The notes under the pieces were generated by a model, which was not told the origin of the DNA, searched no databases, and worked only from the letters and a program-made list of their open reading frames with translations. A stretch of DNA of 32,708 nucleotides from Acidimicrobiia bacterium (GTDB lineage: Bacteria > Actinomycetota > Acidimicrobiia > UBA2766), in assembly GCA_020850945.1 (NCBI GenBank), contig JADZDR010000076.1, positions 1 to 32,708 of the forward strand, read 5' to 3'. How positions within the stretch are numbered: position 1 is the first letter of the stretch; each line of letters opens with the position of its first letter. Below, piece by piece: positions 22,901 to 27,909 of the stretch. Made by a program: the position numbers and the translations under genes.

Positions 22901-25247
22901 GGATGCCGGAAAGTGGGACGTTCGCCGGCGCAGTCGCGGCTACCTCGCCATGCTCTCCGACGACGAGTACGCGGCACTGGAACGGGAGTACCAGGCCATC
23001 TACGACGCGTGGCGGACAGATCCGTCACGTCCAAACGGCACGGGAGCGCATCCGGAGCTCCAACAGCAGATCGAGTTCCGCGCGGCAAGCAACGCATGGC
23101 AGGAGGCGAATCCCTTCGAAGCCCGCCTCACGTCGGACAACCTGCGAACCCTGCACCTCGACCAGAAGGACCGATATCCGCACTTCGCCCCCTGGATGAA
23201 CCTCAAGGGCATGGGCGGCTTCAAGCCCGGCGCCGGGAACCTCGACATCAAGCCCGAGGCGATCGGCCGCGAGGCATTGCAGAGGATCCAGGCACCCCCG
23301 ACCGGGAGCGAAGGCAAGAGCACGGCCAGGGGAGAGTCTCCGATCTGTCCGACGACACGTTCGACCGACGTGCACGTCGACATCGAGGTGGTCGGCTCCG
23401 TCGACCCCAACGAGATCCTCGGTCCGGGCGGGCAGGGGCCCGAGAGGTGGGTGCCGCGGGGCTCGACGCTCGACTACACCGTGCGCTTCGAGAACCTCGG
23501 TCCGGGATCCGATGTCATTCCGCCCGGGCAGTCGCCGGCGACGGCCCCGGCGACGTCGGTCGTGGTCACGCTACCCCTCGACAGCGACCTCGACCTCGAC
23601 GCGGTGTCACTCGGCGACATCCGGTTCGGAGCGGTCGATGTGGCCGTTCCGGCGGGTCGCGACGCGTTCGCCGTCAGGCTCGGCGACGATGCGGGCGAGT
23701 ACGTCCCACCGCTGGGCGACGTGCTCGACATCCAAGGCGTGCTCGACCGTGATGCACGCGTGGTCACGTGGACGTTCGTCACGATCGACCCCGCGTCGGG
23801 GACGCAGGACGACCGTCCCGACGCCGGCTTCCTGCCTCCGGAGGACGGGACAGGGGCGGGACAGGGGTACGTGCAGCTCGCCGTTCGCCCCGAGGCCGAT
23901 GCCCCCGCCGGGACACTGGTCGAGGCGCAGGCGTCCATCGTGTTCGACACGAACGCGGCGATCGCCACGAACACGTGGATGAACACGCTCGACGCTGATG
24001 CCCCGGCCGTCACTATGACCTCCCCCGACCTCTTCAGCCCGGCCGAGATCCCCCTTGCGTGGACGGCGACGGACGACGGTTCGGGGGTGGCCGCCTACGA
24101 CGTGTACGTGGGTCGTGACGGGGCGCCGCTGACACTGTGGCAGGCCGGCCTGGTGGACACGAGCACGGTCTATCCCGGGGCGGTGGGGCACTCCTACGCG
24201 TTCGCGGTGTCCGCGCGGGACTCTGTGGGGCATGCGGGGCCGGTCCCGGCCGAGGCGGATGCGGTCACCTTCGTCCCGGTGCCCAACGTCGCGCCCGTGT
24301 GCGAGGCGACCGGTGCCGAGACCGCGGAGGACACGGCGGTGACCGTGACGGTCACCTGCACCGACGAGTCGCCTGCGACCCTGTCGTACACGGTCGTGGA
24401 CGGGTCCGGGCCGGGGCACGGCACGATCGAGGCGGTCGGCGGCGGCGCGTTCCTCTACGCCCCCTCACCGGACTTCAACGGCACCGATTCGTTCGAAGTG
24501 GTCGCCACGGACGAAGGCGGCGTCCCTTCCGCGCCGGCGGGTGTCGCCCTGACCGTGACACCCGTGAACGACGTGCCGTCGTGCGACACGCTCTCCGTGG
24601 CGGTCCCCGCGGGCCAGGAGGTGTCGGTGCCGCCTTCATGCCGGGACCGGGACGGCGACGCCCTCACCTTCTCGGTCGCCGCTCAGGGAACAGCGGGTCT
24701 GGCGTCCGTGGCCGAAGGGGACCTCCTGTACGCGGCGGGCCCGACGCCCGGTGGCGACACCTTCACCTATGTCGCAGCCGACGGTTCGTCGACGAGTGCC
24801 CCGGCCGACGTGAACGTCACGATCGAACCCGCATCAGGCTCGGGTGGCCTCACACCGGCCGTCGCCTTCGCGAGGTTGCGTCCGCGTCAACGCGGCGGGC
24901 CGACCGTGGTCGTAGCCAGGGGTTCGTTCCGGCTCGAACCTGGCCGCAGCGTCGCCTGCGGAGACGACGTCACCGTTTCCCTCGACGGCACCCGCATGCA
25001 CGAGACGCTGTCCGGCAGGAAGTTCGTGCGGTTCTTCGACTGGTGCGTGTACACGTCGCCCCGGGGCTTCCTCGACTGGTTCGCTTACGACATGAGAGAC
25101 GGAATCTGGAGCATGTTCGGGACAGGCCGGTCGGTCACCCTCGCCGGACTCGGGACCCCGGCCGAGTTCGGGCTGACGATCGGCGACGACTCGGGTGCCG
25201 TCTCGGTTCCGTTGCGCCGCGCGGGCAGGTGGTGGGTCCACCCATGA
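16941..25247 (+). CDS. Giant secreted FG-GAP / caspase-like protein
   Basis: This 2,768-residue protein starts at GTG 16941 with a signal peptide (basic SLRVR, hydrophobic core to about residue 23, cleavage near AEADAA). Approximate domain order: fourteen FG-GAP/VCBS units (61-760) with calcium-type DxDxDG loops; a CARDB-like module (787-905); a region resembling pre-peptidase domains (905-1010); IPT/TIG-like modules (about 1012-1105 and 1454-1550) with further immunoglobulin-like modules between and after; a Pro-rich linker; a caspase-like domain (1780-1990); a helical charged segment (about 1990-2130); a SVDPNE-type module (about 2150-2350); a fibronectin-like module (2360-2450); two cadherin-like modules (2450-2632); and an unrecognised C-terminal domain with two Cys. 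The dyad is His1862 in YTGHGSGEG and Cys1909 in VVDDSCFSW, the clan CD pattern. No LPXTG or C-terminal membrane segment is present, so it is probably released or bound non-covalently. Substrate unknown. Confidence 0.85.
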   Translation: MGSLRVRLIATLLCSVVAAGVLPMAEADAAPPNPAPVFQSPLSVREETELHLGWYSLASLDANADGNLDVAAIGARDDRVRLSVLLNQGDGTFGAPSFATEIPVHPGHWHPGYVYWDAQLIAADVDDDGNGDLVAVSTSWDGALVFEGDGTGGFAEPVQTPGVTTGTVRAGQIDGTPTPELVLLDGSAVRVLRRGGDGTYAEQTLAFSGAGAYDMSIADVTGDARNEIVAFGNRTVQVFTFDDLGNATRTDRTIPETYGGAVFEVDGDGDNDMVIWGPSQYTVLTNDGTGAFTDLPSVSYEWDYNTRHHAEPADFDGDGSLDLAIEQTQRVNVLLNRGGGTFTLDFYASQTPNDATQLLVGTTGAVIWGDFDGVGPLDLVTGSSARSWAREYGSIALLPGDPSHPGRFLAPRGWGVGADASFTYKSDAAVFVDWNRDTRPDLVTTAYLPTGHSLLMFPGMGDGTFGPRHVVTTLRRCAGKLGIADFDGDTHPDVLCTHGQSVVYFNDGVGGVSGSVDIAHVSPSFPSSDGVGQSFRITDVNGDGRPDIVVYMTNNCCAFGEPWIAGLGVALYDPANPRTFTVTSGLDLRYVPGPQAFEAGDFDSDGKVDLVTHSSRTTSNAVGERFIFFRGHGDGSFDTTVTQPGYVENWPAMRAADLDGDGRLDIVGGDWAHTTVMHGNGDGTFTPGAAYATAASIRLADVNADGLADLLDPSPFEGGLVIRTGQGDGTFGDPQRLYPGFGSMYDVQAADLNGDDAADLLAVGTSALAGLGIILQEDPGPGTGDPANLVVEAVSAPDEAEAGTTPEITYRVRNTGGATSGTTWLDRVYLSTDASWSNDDVLVASAVRSGGLGADATYEPTLQGPLLPGEVGDYTVIVRADVEGTLDETGEADNTLAAIGQTSVTVPDLGVGDDVDVTLKAGESRFRRVTPPAGADARVDAALAGEAVATLRAARGRLPSVTDADVVASSPDGADQSVSLSGEPAGDWFVMLTGRAAAADGTVATLSARSVGFEILSTTPDEGSRAGDATITVTGGGFDAGADVVLVGGPEDSRRAARAVQRRDRTRLDATISLQDLPLGTYDVVVRNPDGTERAASGAFTVTSDPAGQIDVDVSVPPKLRASQESPLRITVTNTGGTDIVVPRIVVTPANATVKLGDTLEFSDVYVLTPADLTPENGALPVGVIPPHATRTVTGKIRAGGVGRATVDVRVDAEEAQPAADAEVIEALGIEGPDAVSPGDSAAVRFALVNSGASAQSGPFDVRVGLSRPLKHIETDEGETGGFYEGGEFVEAATLSVGEAVTLQPGGEATFEAAVPVPPLTAGEWNWALDPDADTLDHTVNAAEGMAYPDTEMPVPGAPVTVDVESIGLGTTTGAVGEEEPGVFRIDPTLGRVRVELTGPANARLLAGTFDAPTESFFEQEAQGTPLVLALESARVPDRYVTVLGEGAFSLEVEPVTPSIEGVSPGVVGNSGPVTVQVSGGATLDANGAQLVGPGGTRSASVVAPDPDAPSLAATFDTTGLTPGPYTLRLLQGSSLLAAKEAALVVNAGGAPELAVDVLLPDTFRPGEPNALTLHYANTGTVDALLPLITLRASAGGAIRASRDAQESDGAGAVAGLIPPAVVPGIAALPPGSDSTVQVWYTPPADFDGTITIEHWIDDFADPAFAAEPLGWDELSAAVRPANVDDAAWNDHIAEEMARYGETWGELYAFLTSQVAAQGRDGIEGAVFFNGRWQWTVALAEKSAFPRPRGPARPSLTRPSGAPPAQIAPQEERPGDGISKTWVVNIVVSEFQRGFYSAMRDDGKRVETLFRDFYNVPAANMKNVRDVDQDDGLQPGEILDAIRDTMNQADGDDKVIIWYTGHGSGEGWYGNDYDVGRDWYSLRSLKAADIAGALAVNQTTPTLVVDDSCFSWGQMGRIANANVATLATAPNMVYEKDTIADAFTKEALLDPKADWADLAQRASDRKRGLRNAGTATTGECETWYQQRDAGKWDVRRRSRGYLAMLSDDEYAALEREYQAIYDAWRTDPSRPNGTGAHPELQQQIEFRAASNAWQEANPFEARLTSDNLRTLHLDQKDRYPHFAPWMNLKGMGGFKPGAGNLDIKPEAIGREALQRIQAPPTGSEGKSTARGESPICPTTRSTDVHVDIEVVGSVDPNEILGPGGQGPERWVPRGSTLDYTVRFENLGPGSDVIPPGQSPATAPATSVVVTLPLDSDLDLDAVSLGDIRFGAVDVAVPAGRDAFAVRLGDDAGEYVPPLGDVLDIQGVLDRDARVVTWTFVTIDPASGTQDDRPDAGFLPPEDGTGAGQGYVQLAVRPEADAPAGTLVEAQASIVFDTNAAIATNTWMNTLDADAPAVTMTSPDLFSPAEIPLAWTATDDGSGVAAYDVYVGRDGAPLTLWQAGLVDTSTVYPGAVGHSYAFAVSARDSVGHAGPVPAEADAVTFVPVPNVAPVCEATGAETAEDTAVTVTVTCTDESPATLSYTVVDGSGPGHGTIEAVGGGAFLYAPSPDFNGTDSFEVVATDEGGVPSAPAGVALTVTPVNDVPSCDTLSVAVPAGQEVSVPPSCRDRDGDALTFSVAAQGTAGLASVAEGDLLYAAGPTPGGDTFTYVAADGSSTSAPADVNVTIEPASGSGGLTPAVAFARLRPRQRGGPTVVVARGSFRLEPGRSVACGDDVTVSLDGTRMHETLSGRKFVRFFDWCVYTSPRGFLDWFAYDMRDGIWSMFGTGRSVTLAGLGTPAEFGLTIGDDSGAVSVPLRRAGRWWVHP
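17121..19230 (+). repeat. Fourteen FG-GAP/VCBS repeat units
   Basis: In-frame repeats of irregular length (about 40-65 residues) each carry a loop such as DANADGNLD (residue 61), DVDDDGNGD, DFDGDGSLD, DFDGVGPLD (370), DWNRDTRPD (433), DVNGDGRPD, DLDGDGRLD and DLNGDDAAD (751), followed by a hydrophobic strand. Units 3, 4 and 5 (QIDGTPTPE, DVTGDARNE, EVDGDGDND) are degenerate. Fourteen units would make two seven-bladed beta-propellers. Confidence 0.75.
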
Positions 25248-25252
25248 GCCTG

Positions 25253-25258
25253 TAACCT
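25253..25258 (+). promoter_or_regulatory. Possible serA promoter -10
   Basis: TAACCT begins 6 bases after the stop of the giant gene and would give a leader of about 40 bases to the ATG at 25306. AGGAG at 25288-25292 is 13 bases from the ATG, longer than ideal. No strong -35 and no terminator hairpin between the genes are seen, so read-through is possible. Confidence 0.35.
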
Positions 25259-25305
25259 GGCACGCCTCCCCGAAACCTCCGATCTCCAGGAGCGGTCACA
25301 GACCC

Positions 25306-26886
25306 ATGAAGGTGCTGGTCACCGAGAAGATCGCGCACGCCGGAGTCCAGCTCCTGCGCGATGCCGGCCACGACGTGTCCGTCGAGCTCGAGCTCACACC
25401 GGACGGGCTCCTCGAACACGTCGCGGATGCCGACGCCCTCATCGTGCGGTCGGCGACGCAGGTCACGCGTGACGTCATCGCCGCCGCCCCGCACCTCGCG
25501 GTCGTGGGGCGGGCCGGCATCGGCGTCGACAACATCGATCTCGACGCGGCCACGTCGGCGGGAGTCCTCGTCGTGAACGCACCGACTTCGAATGTCGTCT
25601 CCGCGGCCGAGCACACCATGGCTCTCCTGCTCGCGCAGGCCCGCAATCTCGGCCAGGCCGACGCGACGCTGCGGGAGGGGAAGTGGGAGCGCAAGCGCCT
25701 CGAAGGTGTCGAGCTCTACGGCAAGACCCTCGGGATCCTCGGCCTCGGACGTGTCGGGAGCCTCGTGGCGGAGCGTTGCCTCGCGTTCGGGATGCGAGTG
25801 CTCGCCTACGACCCCTTTGTGTCCGAGGAGCGGGCGAAGGCGCTCGGTGTCGACCTCGCCCGCTCCGTCGACGACGTCTTCGCCGAGGCGGACATGATCA
25901 CCGTCCACCTCCCCCGGACCCCGGAGACCGAAGGTCTCCTCGACGCCGACGCGATCGCGAAGATGAAGCCGGGTGTGCGGATCGTGAACGTGGCGAGAGG
26001 CGGCATCGTGGACGAGGCGGACCTCGCCGAGGCGCTGCGCACAGGCCGTGTGGGCGGGGCGGGTGTCGACGTGTTCGCAGACGAGCCGTGCACGGACAGC
26101 CCCCTCTTCGACGTGCCGACCGCCGTCGTCTCCCCCCACCTCGGCGCCTCCACGGTAGAAGCCCAGGATCGGGCCGGGATCACGATCGCCGAGCAGGTCG
26201 TGGCCGCGCTCGCCGGCGACTTCGCGGCCTACGCCGTGAACGTCGACATCGGCCGGGACGTCTCCGAAGAGGTGAGCAGACACCTCCCCGTGGCCGAGGC
26301 GCTCGGCCGGTTCTTCGCCGCGTACGCGGGCGGTGTGGGTGACACGCTCGAGCTCGAGGTTGTCGGGGCGCTCGCCGAGCACGACACGCGTGCGCTCGTG
26401 CTCGCCGTCCTCAAAGGTGTGTTCCACCGCGTGACCGAGGAGCCCGTCACGTTCGTGAACGCCTCGCAGCTTGCCGAGTCACGGGGGCTCGAGGTCCGCG
26501 AGGTCACGTCGTCGCGTAGCGTGGACCGCGTGAACCTCCTCACGGTGCGGGGGAAGGTGCACGGGCGTGAATATGCGGTGCAGGGCGCGTACTCGGGCGC
26601 GCACCGGCAGGTGCGCATCGTGGGTGTCGACGAGTACCAGATCGAGCTGCCGCCGTCGCAGTTCATGGCCGTGATCTCCAACGACGACCGGCCCGGTGTC
26701 ATCGGCACCGTCGGCACGATCCTGGGTGAGGCCTCGATCAACATCGCGAACATGGCGGTCGGAAGGCACGAGACCGAACCGCACGCGATGATGGGTGTGA
26801 ACCTCGATCGCTATCCGCCGGACGCGGTCCTGGACGCGATCCGCAAGGCACCGGGGATCCTCGACGCCCGATTCCTGGAGCTTTGA
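25306..26886 (+). CDS. serA: D-3-phosphoglycerate dehydrogenase, long form
   Basis: This 526-residue enzyme oxidises 3-phosphoglycerate with NAD+ to 3-phosphohydroxypyruvate, the first step of serine synthesis. The nucleotide motif GILGLGRVGS is at about 143-152. The catalytic residues are Arg231 (VARGG), Glu260 (VFADEP) and His278 (SPHLGAS), each two residues before the corresponding positions of the mycobacterial enzyme. After the catalytic part comes the intervening (ASB) domain, about 315-450, and a C-terminal ACT domain starting FMAVISNDDRPGVIGTVG, the serine-binding feedback site. Length fits the mycobacterial type. Its stop codon is directly followed by the GTG of the VOC-like gene, so they are translated together. 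Confidence 0.97.
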   Translation: MKVLVTEKIAHAGVQLLRDAGHDVSVELELTPDGLLEHVADADALIVRSATQVTRDVIAAAPHLAVVGRAGIGVDNIDLDAATSAGVLVVNAPTSNVVSAAEHTMALLLAQARNLGQADATLREGKWERKRLEGVELYGKTLGILGLGRVGSLVAERCLAFGMRVLAYDPFVSEERAKALGVDLARSVDDVFAEADMITVHLPRTPETEGLLDADAIAKMKPGVRIVNVARGGIVDEADLAEALRTGRVGGAGVDVFADEPCTDSPLFDVPTAVVSPHLGASTVEAQDRAGITIAEQVVAALAGDFAAYAVNVDIGRDVSEEVSRHLPVAEALGRFFAAYAGGVGDTLELEVVGALAEHDTRALVLAVLKGVFHRVTEEPVTFVNASQLAESRGLEVREVTSSRSVDRVNLLTVRGKVHGREYAVQGAYSGAHRQVRIVGVDEYQIELPPSQFMAVISNDDRPGVIGTVGTILGEASINIANMAVGRHETEPHAMMGVNLDRYPPDAVLDAIRKAPGILDARFLEL

Positions 26887-27273
26887 GTGCGCCACGTCGG
26901 CGCCGTCCGCTTCCTCTACGTCGGCACCGACGACATCGAAGCCGATCTCGAGCAGATGTGCGAGCGCTGGGGTGGGTCGCGGCGGTGGCGTTTCCGGCAT
27001 TTCGGCACCGAGGTCGCCGCCGTCGACATGGGTGCGGGACCGCTCGTCCTCCTCGCCGCGCACAGGCCGGCGGGGTCGGTCCTGCCCGTGCACGAGACGG
27101 ACGATCTCGCGGCGGCGAGGCGCGAGGTGAGCGATGTCGGTCTCGTGAGCGAGGTGCTCGAGACGCCGGAGGGACCCGTGTTCGTGGTCAGGCTGCCCGG
27201 TGGAGCCGAGCTCGCCGTGTTGGAGGTGGTGCGCCCCGACGCCCTCGACGCCGCCTACAGCGACGACGACTGA
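26887..27273 (+). CDS. VOC (glyoxalase)-like protein
   Basis: This 128-residue protein starts at GTG 26887, the base after the serA stop, with no ribosome site of its own; translation is probably coupled to serA. It looks like one vicinal-oxygen-chelate/glyoxalase-bleomycin resistance module: a beta-strand start (VGAVRFLYVGTDDIEADLEQM), then GTEVAAVDMGAGPLVLLAAHR and VFVVRLPGGAELAVLEVVR near the end. The usual metal ligands (His/Glu) are only partly evident, so it may bind a small molecule without catalysis. Coupling to serA suggests a link to serine metabolism, which is inference. Its 3' end overlaps the convergent RDD gene by 19 bases. Confidence 0.75.
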   Translation: MRHVGAVRFLYVGTDDIEADLEQMCERWGGSRRWRFRHFGTEVAAVDMGAGPLVLLAAHRPAGSVLPVHETDDLAAARREVSDVGLVSEVLETPEGPVFVVRLPGGAELAVLEVVRPDALDAAYSDDD

Positions 27274-27713
27274 GGCACCTCCTTCGCCTTGCGGCGCACC
27301 TCGGTGCCGGCGGCGAGGTCACCCACACGCTGGCGGCGGGGTGTGACGGCCATGAACATCGGCCCCACGATCACGCACATGAACTGGTCCACGACCCGCA
27401 GGACGTTGCGGACGGCGCTGCGCCACCAGCCGACCGCCTCACCCCGGGTCGACACGACGTGGATCCGCATGACGCGCTTGCCGGGTGTCGCCCCCGACAG
27501 GGCTTCGAACACAGTCCAGTACGCGATCGCCACGAGCCAGAGGAAGATGATGCCCGCCCAGCCCGGCGAGAACGTGGCCTTGCCGTGCGCGACGTCGAGG
27601 CGGCCCGTGCCGAGCCAGACAAGGACTACGGGGATCACGACGATCGAGGTGTCGAGGACGGCCGCCACGAGGCGCCTCCAGAAGCAGCACGGTCGCGGGG
27701 CGGGGGGTTCCAT
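27255..27713 (-). CDS. RDD family membrane protein
   Basis: This 152-residue protein has the RDD-family layout. The first helix (RRLVAAVLDTSIVVIPVVLVWLG, about 13-35) contains Arg and Asp within the membrane segment. A second hydrophobic stretch (WAGIIFLWLVAIAYWTVFEAL) follows, then the family block GATPGKRVMRIHVV and a third segment around residues 107-125. RDD proteins are small integral membrane proteins, some linked to ion transport; the role here is not known. ATG 27713 has CAGAAT 6 bases upstream on the minus strand (leaderless). The frame is open further upstream but overlaps the leuA leader. The gene is divergent from leuA and its 3' end overlaps the VOC-like gene. Confidence 0.85.
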   Translation of the reverse strand: MEPPAPRPCCFWRRLVAAVLDTSIVVIPVVLVWLGTGRLDVAHGKATFSPGWAGIIFLWLVAIAYWTVFEALSGATPGKRVMRIHVVSTRGEAVGWWRSAVRNVLRVVDQFMCVIVGPMFMAVTPRRQRVGDLAAGTEVRRKAKEVPQSSSL

Positions 27714-27719
27714 CCGGGA

Positions 27720-27725
27720 ATTCTG
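27720..27725 (-). promoter_or_regulatory. Leaderless -10 of RDD gene
   Basis: On the minus strand CAGAAT ends 6 bases before the ATG at 27713. It overlaps the -35 region of the divergent leuA promoter (27724-27729), so the two promoters may interfere. Confidence 0.45.
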
Positions 27726-27754
27726 GACACGGTGAGGCCGCGAAGCGGTAATCT
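27724..27754 (+). promoter_or_regulatory. leuA leader promoter
   Basis: TGGACA (27724-27729, one mismatch to TTGACA) and TAATCT (27749-27754) are separated by 19 bases. Transcription would start near 27761, only a few bases before the leader ORF at 27765, leaving a leader RNA of about 150 bases before leuA. Confidence 0.6.
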
Positions 27755-27764
27755 GTGCGCTGTC

Positions 27765-27836
27765 ATGCCCGCATCCTCCCGCCCGAACCACCACTCCGTT
27801 CGGATTCCGACGCGCGGCAGCCTCCTCCTTCGCTAG
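27765..27836 (+). CDS. leuA leader peptide (23 aa, Leu-Leu-Leu)
   Basis: A 23-codon ORF starts a few bases after the predicted transcription start and ends 73 bases before leuA. The peptide runs from MPASSRPNHH to RGSLLLR. Its only three Leu codons (CTC CTC CTT, 27822-27830) are consecutive and near the stop, the hallmark of a leucine-sensing leader. The same bases CTCCTCC (27822-27828) are the exact complement of the leuA ribosome site GGAGGAG (27901-27907). The last base of the TAG stop is the first base of an 11-bp hairpin. A ribosome stalled on the Leu codons would mask the anti-ribosome-site. Leader peptides before leuA are known in actinobacteria; this mechanism is my inference. Confidence 0.65.
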   Translation: MPASSRPNHHSVRIPTRGSLLLR

Positions 27837-27861
27837 CGCACATCCCGTCGCGGGTGTGCGC
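27836..27861 (+). terminator. Hairpin after leader ORF, attenuator candidate
   Basis: GCGCACA (27836-27842) and CCCG (27844-27847) pair with CGGG (27851-27854) and TGTGCGC (27855-27861): 11 bp with one bulged T and a TCG loop. A short T-containing stretch (GGTTTGT, 27867-27873) follows. A competing helix is possible between 27807-27815 and 27858-27868 (4 + 5 bp around a 2-base bulge), which would use the right arm. So the leader may switch between two folds. Confidence 0.5.
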
Positions 27862-27900
27862 GCCTCGGTTTGTCCGTGCCGACGAGAAGCGAGAGGTTTT

Positions 27901-27907
27901 GGAGGAG
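27901..27907 (+). promoter_or_regulatory. leuA RBS, complementary to leader Leu codons
   Basis: GGAGGAG ends 2 bases before the ATG at 27910 (the first GGAGG core is 4 bases away). It pairs perfectly over 7 bases with 27822-27828 inside the leader peptide gene, so it can be hidden when no ribosome sits on the Leu codons. Confidence 0.6.
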
Positions 27908-27909
27908 AC

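Noticed and set aside
15775-25247. Genomic island with mobile-element ends between ilvC and serA
   Set aside because: No integrase, transposase, flanking direct repeats or tRNA fragment can be seen, so only a synteny break is claimed.
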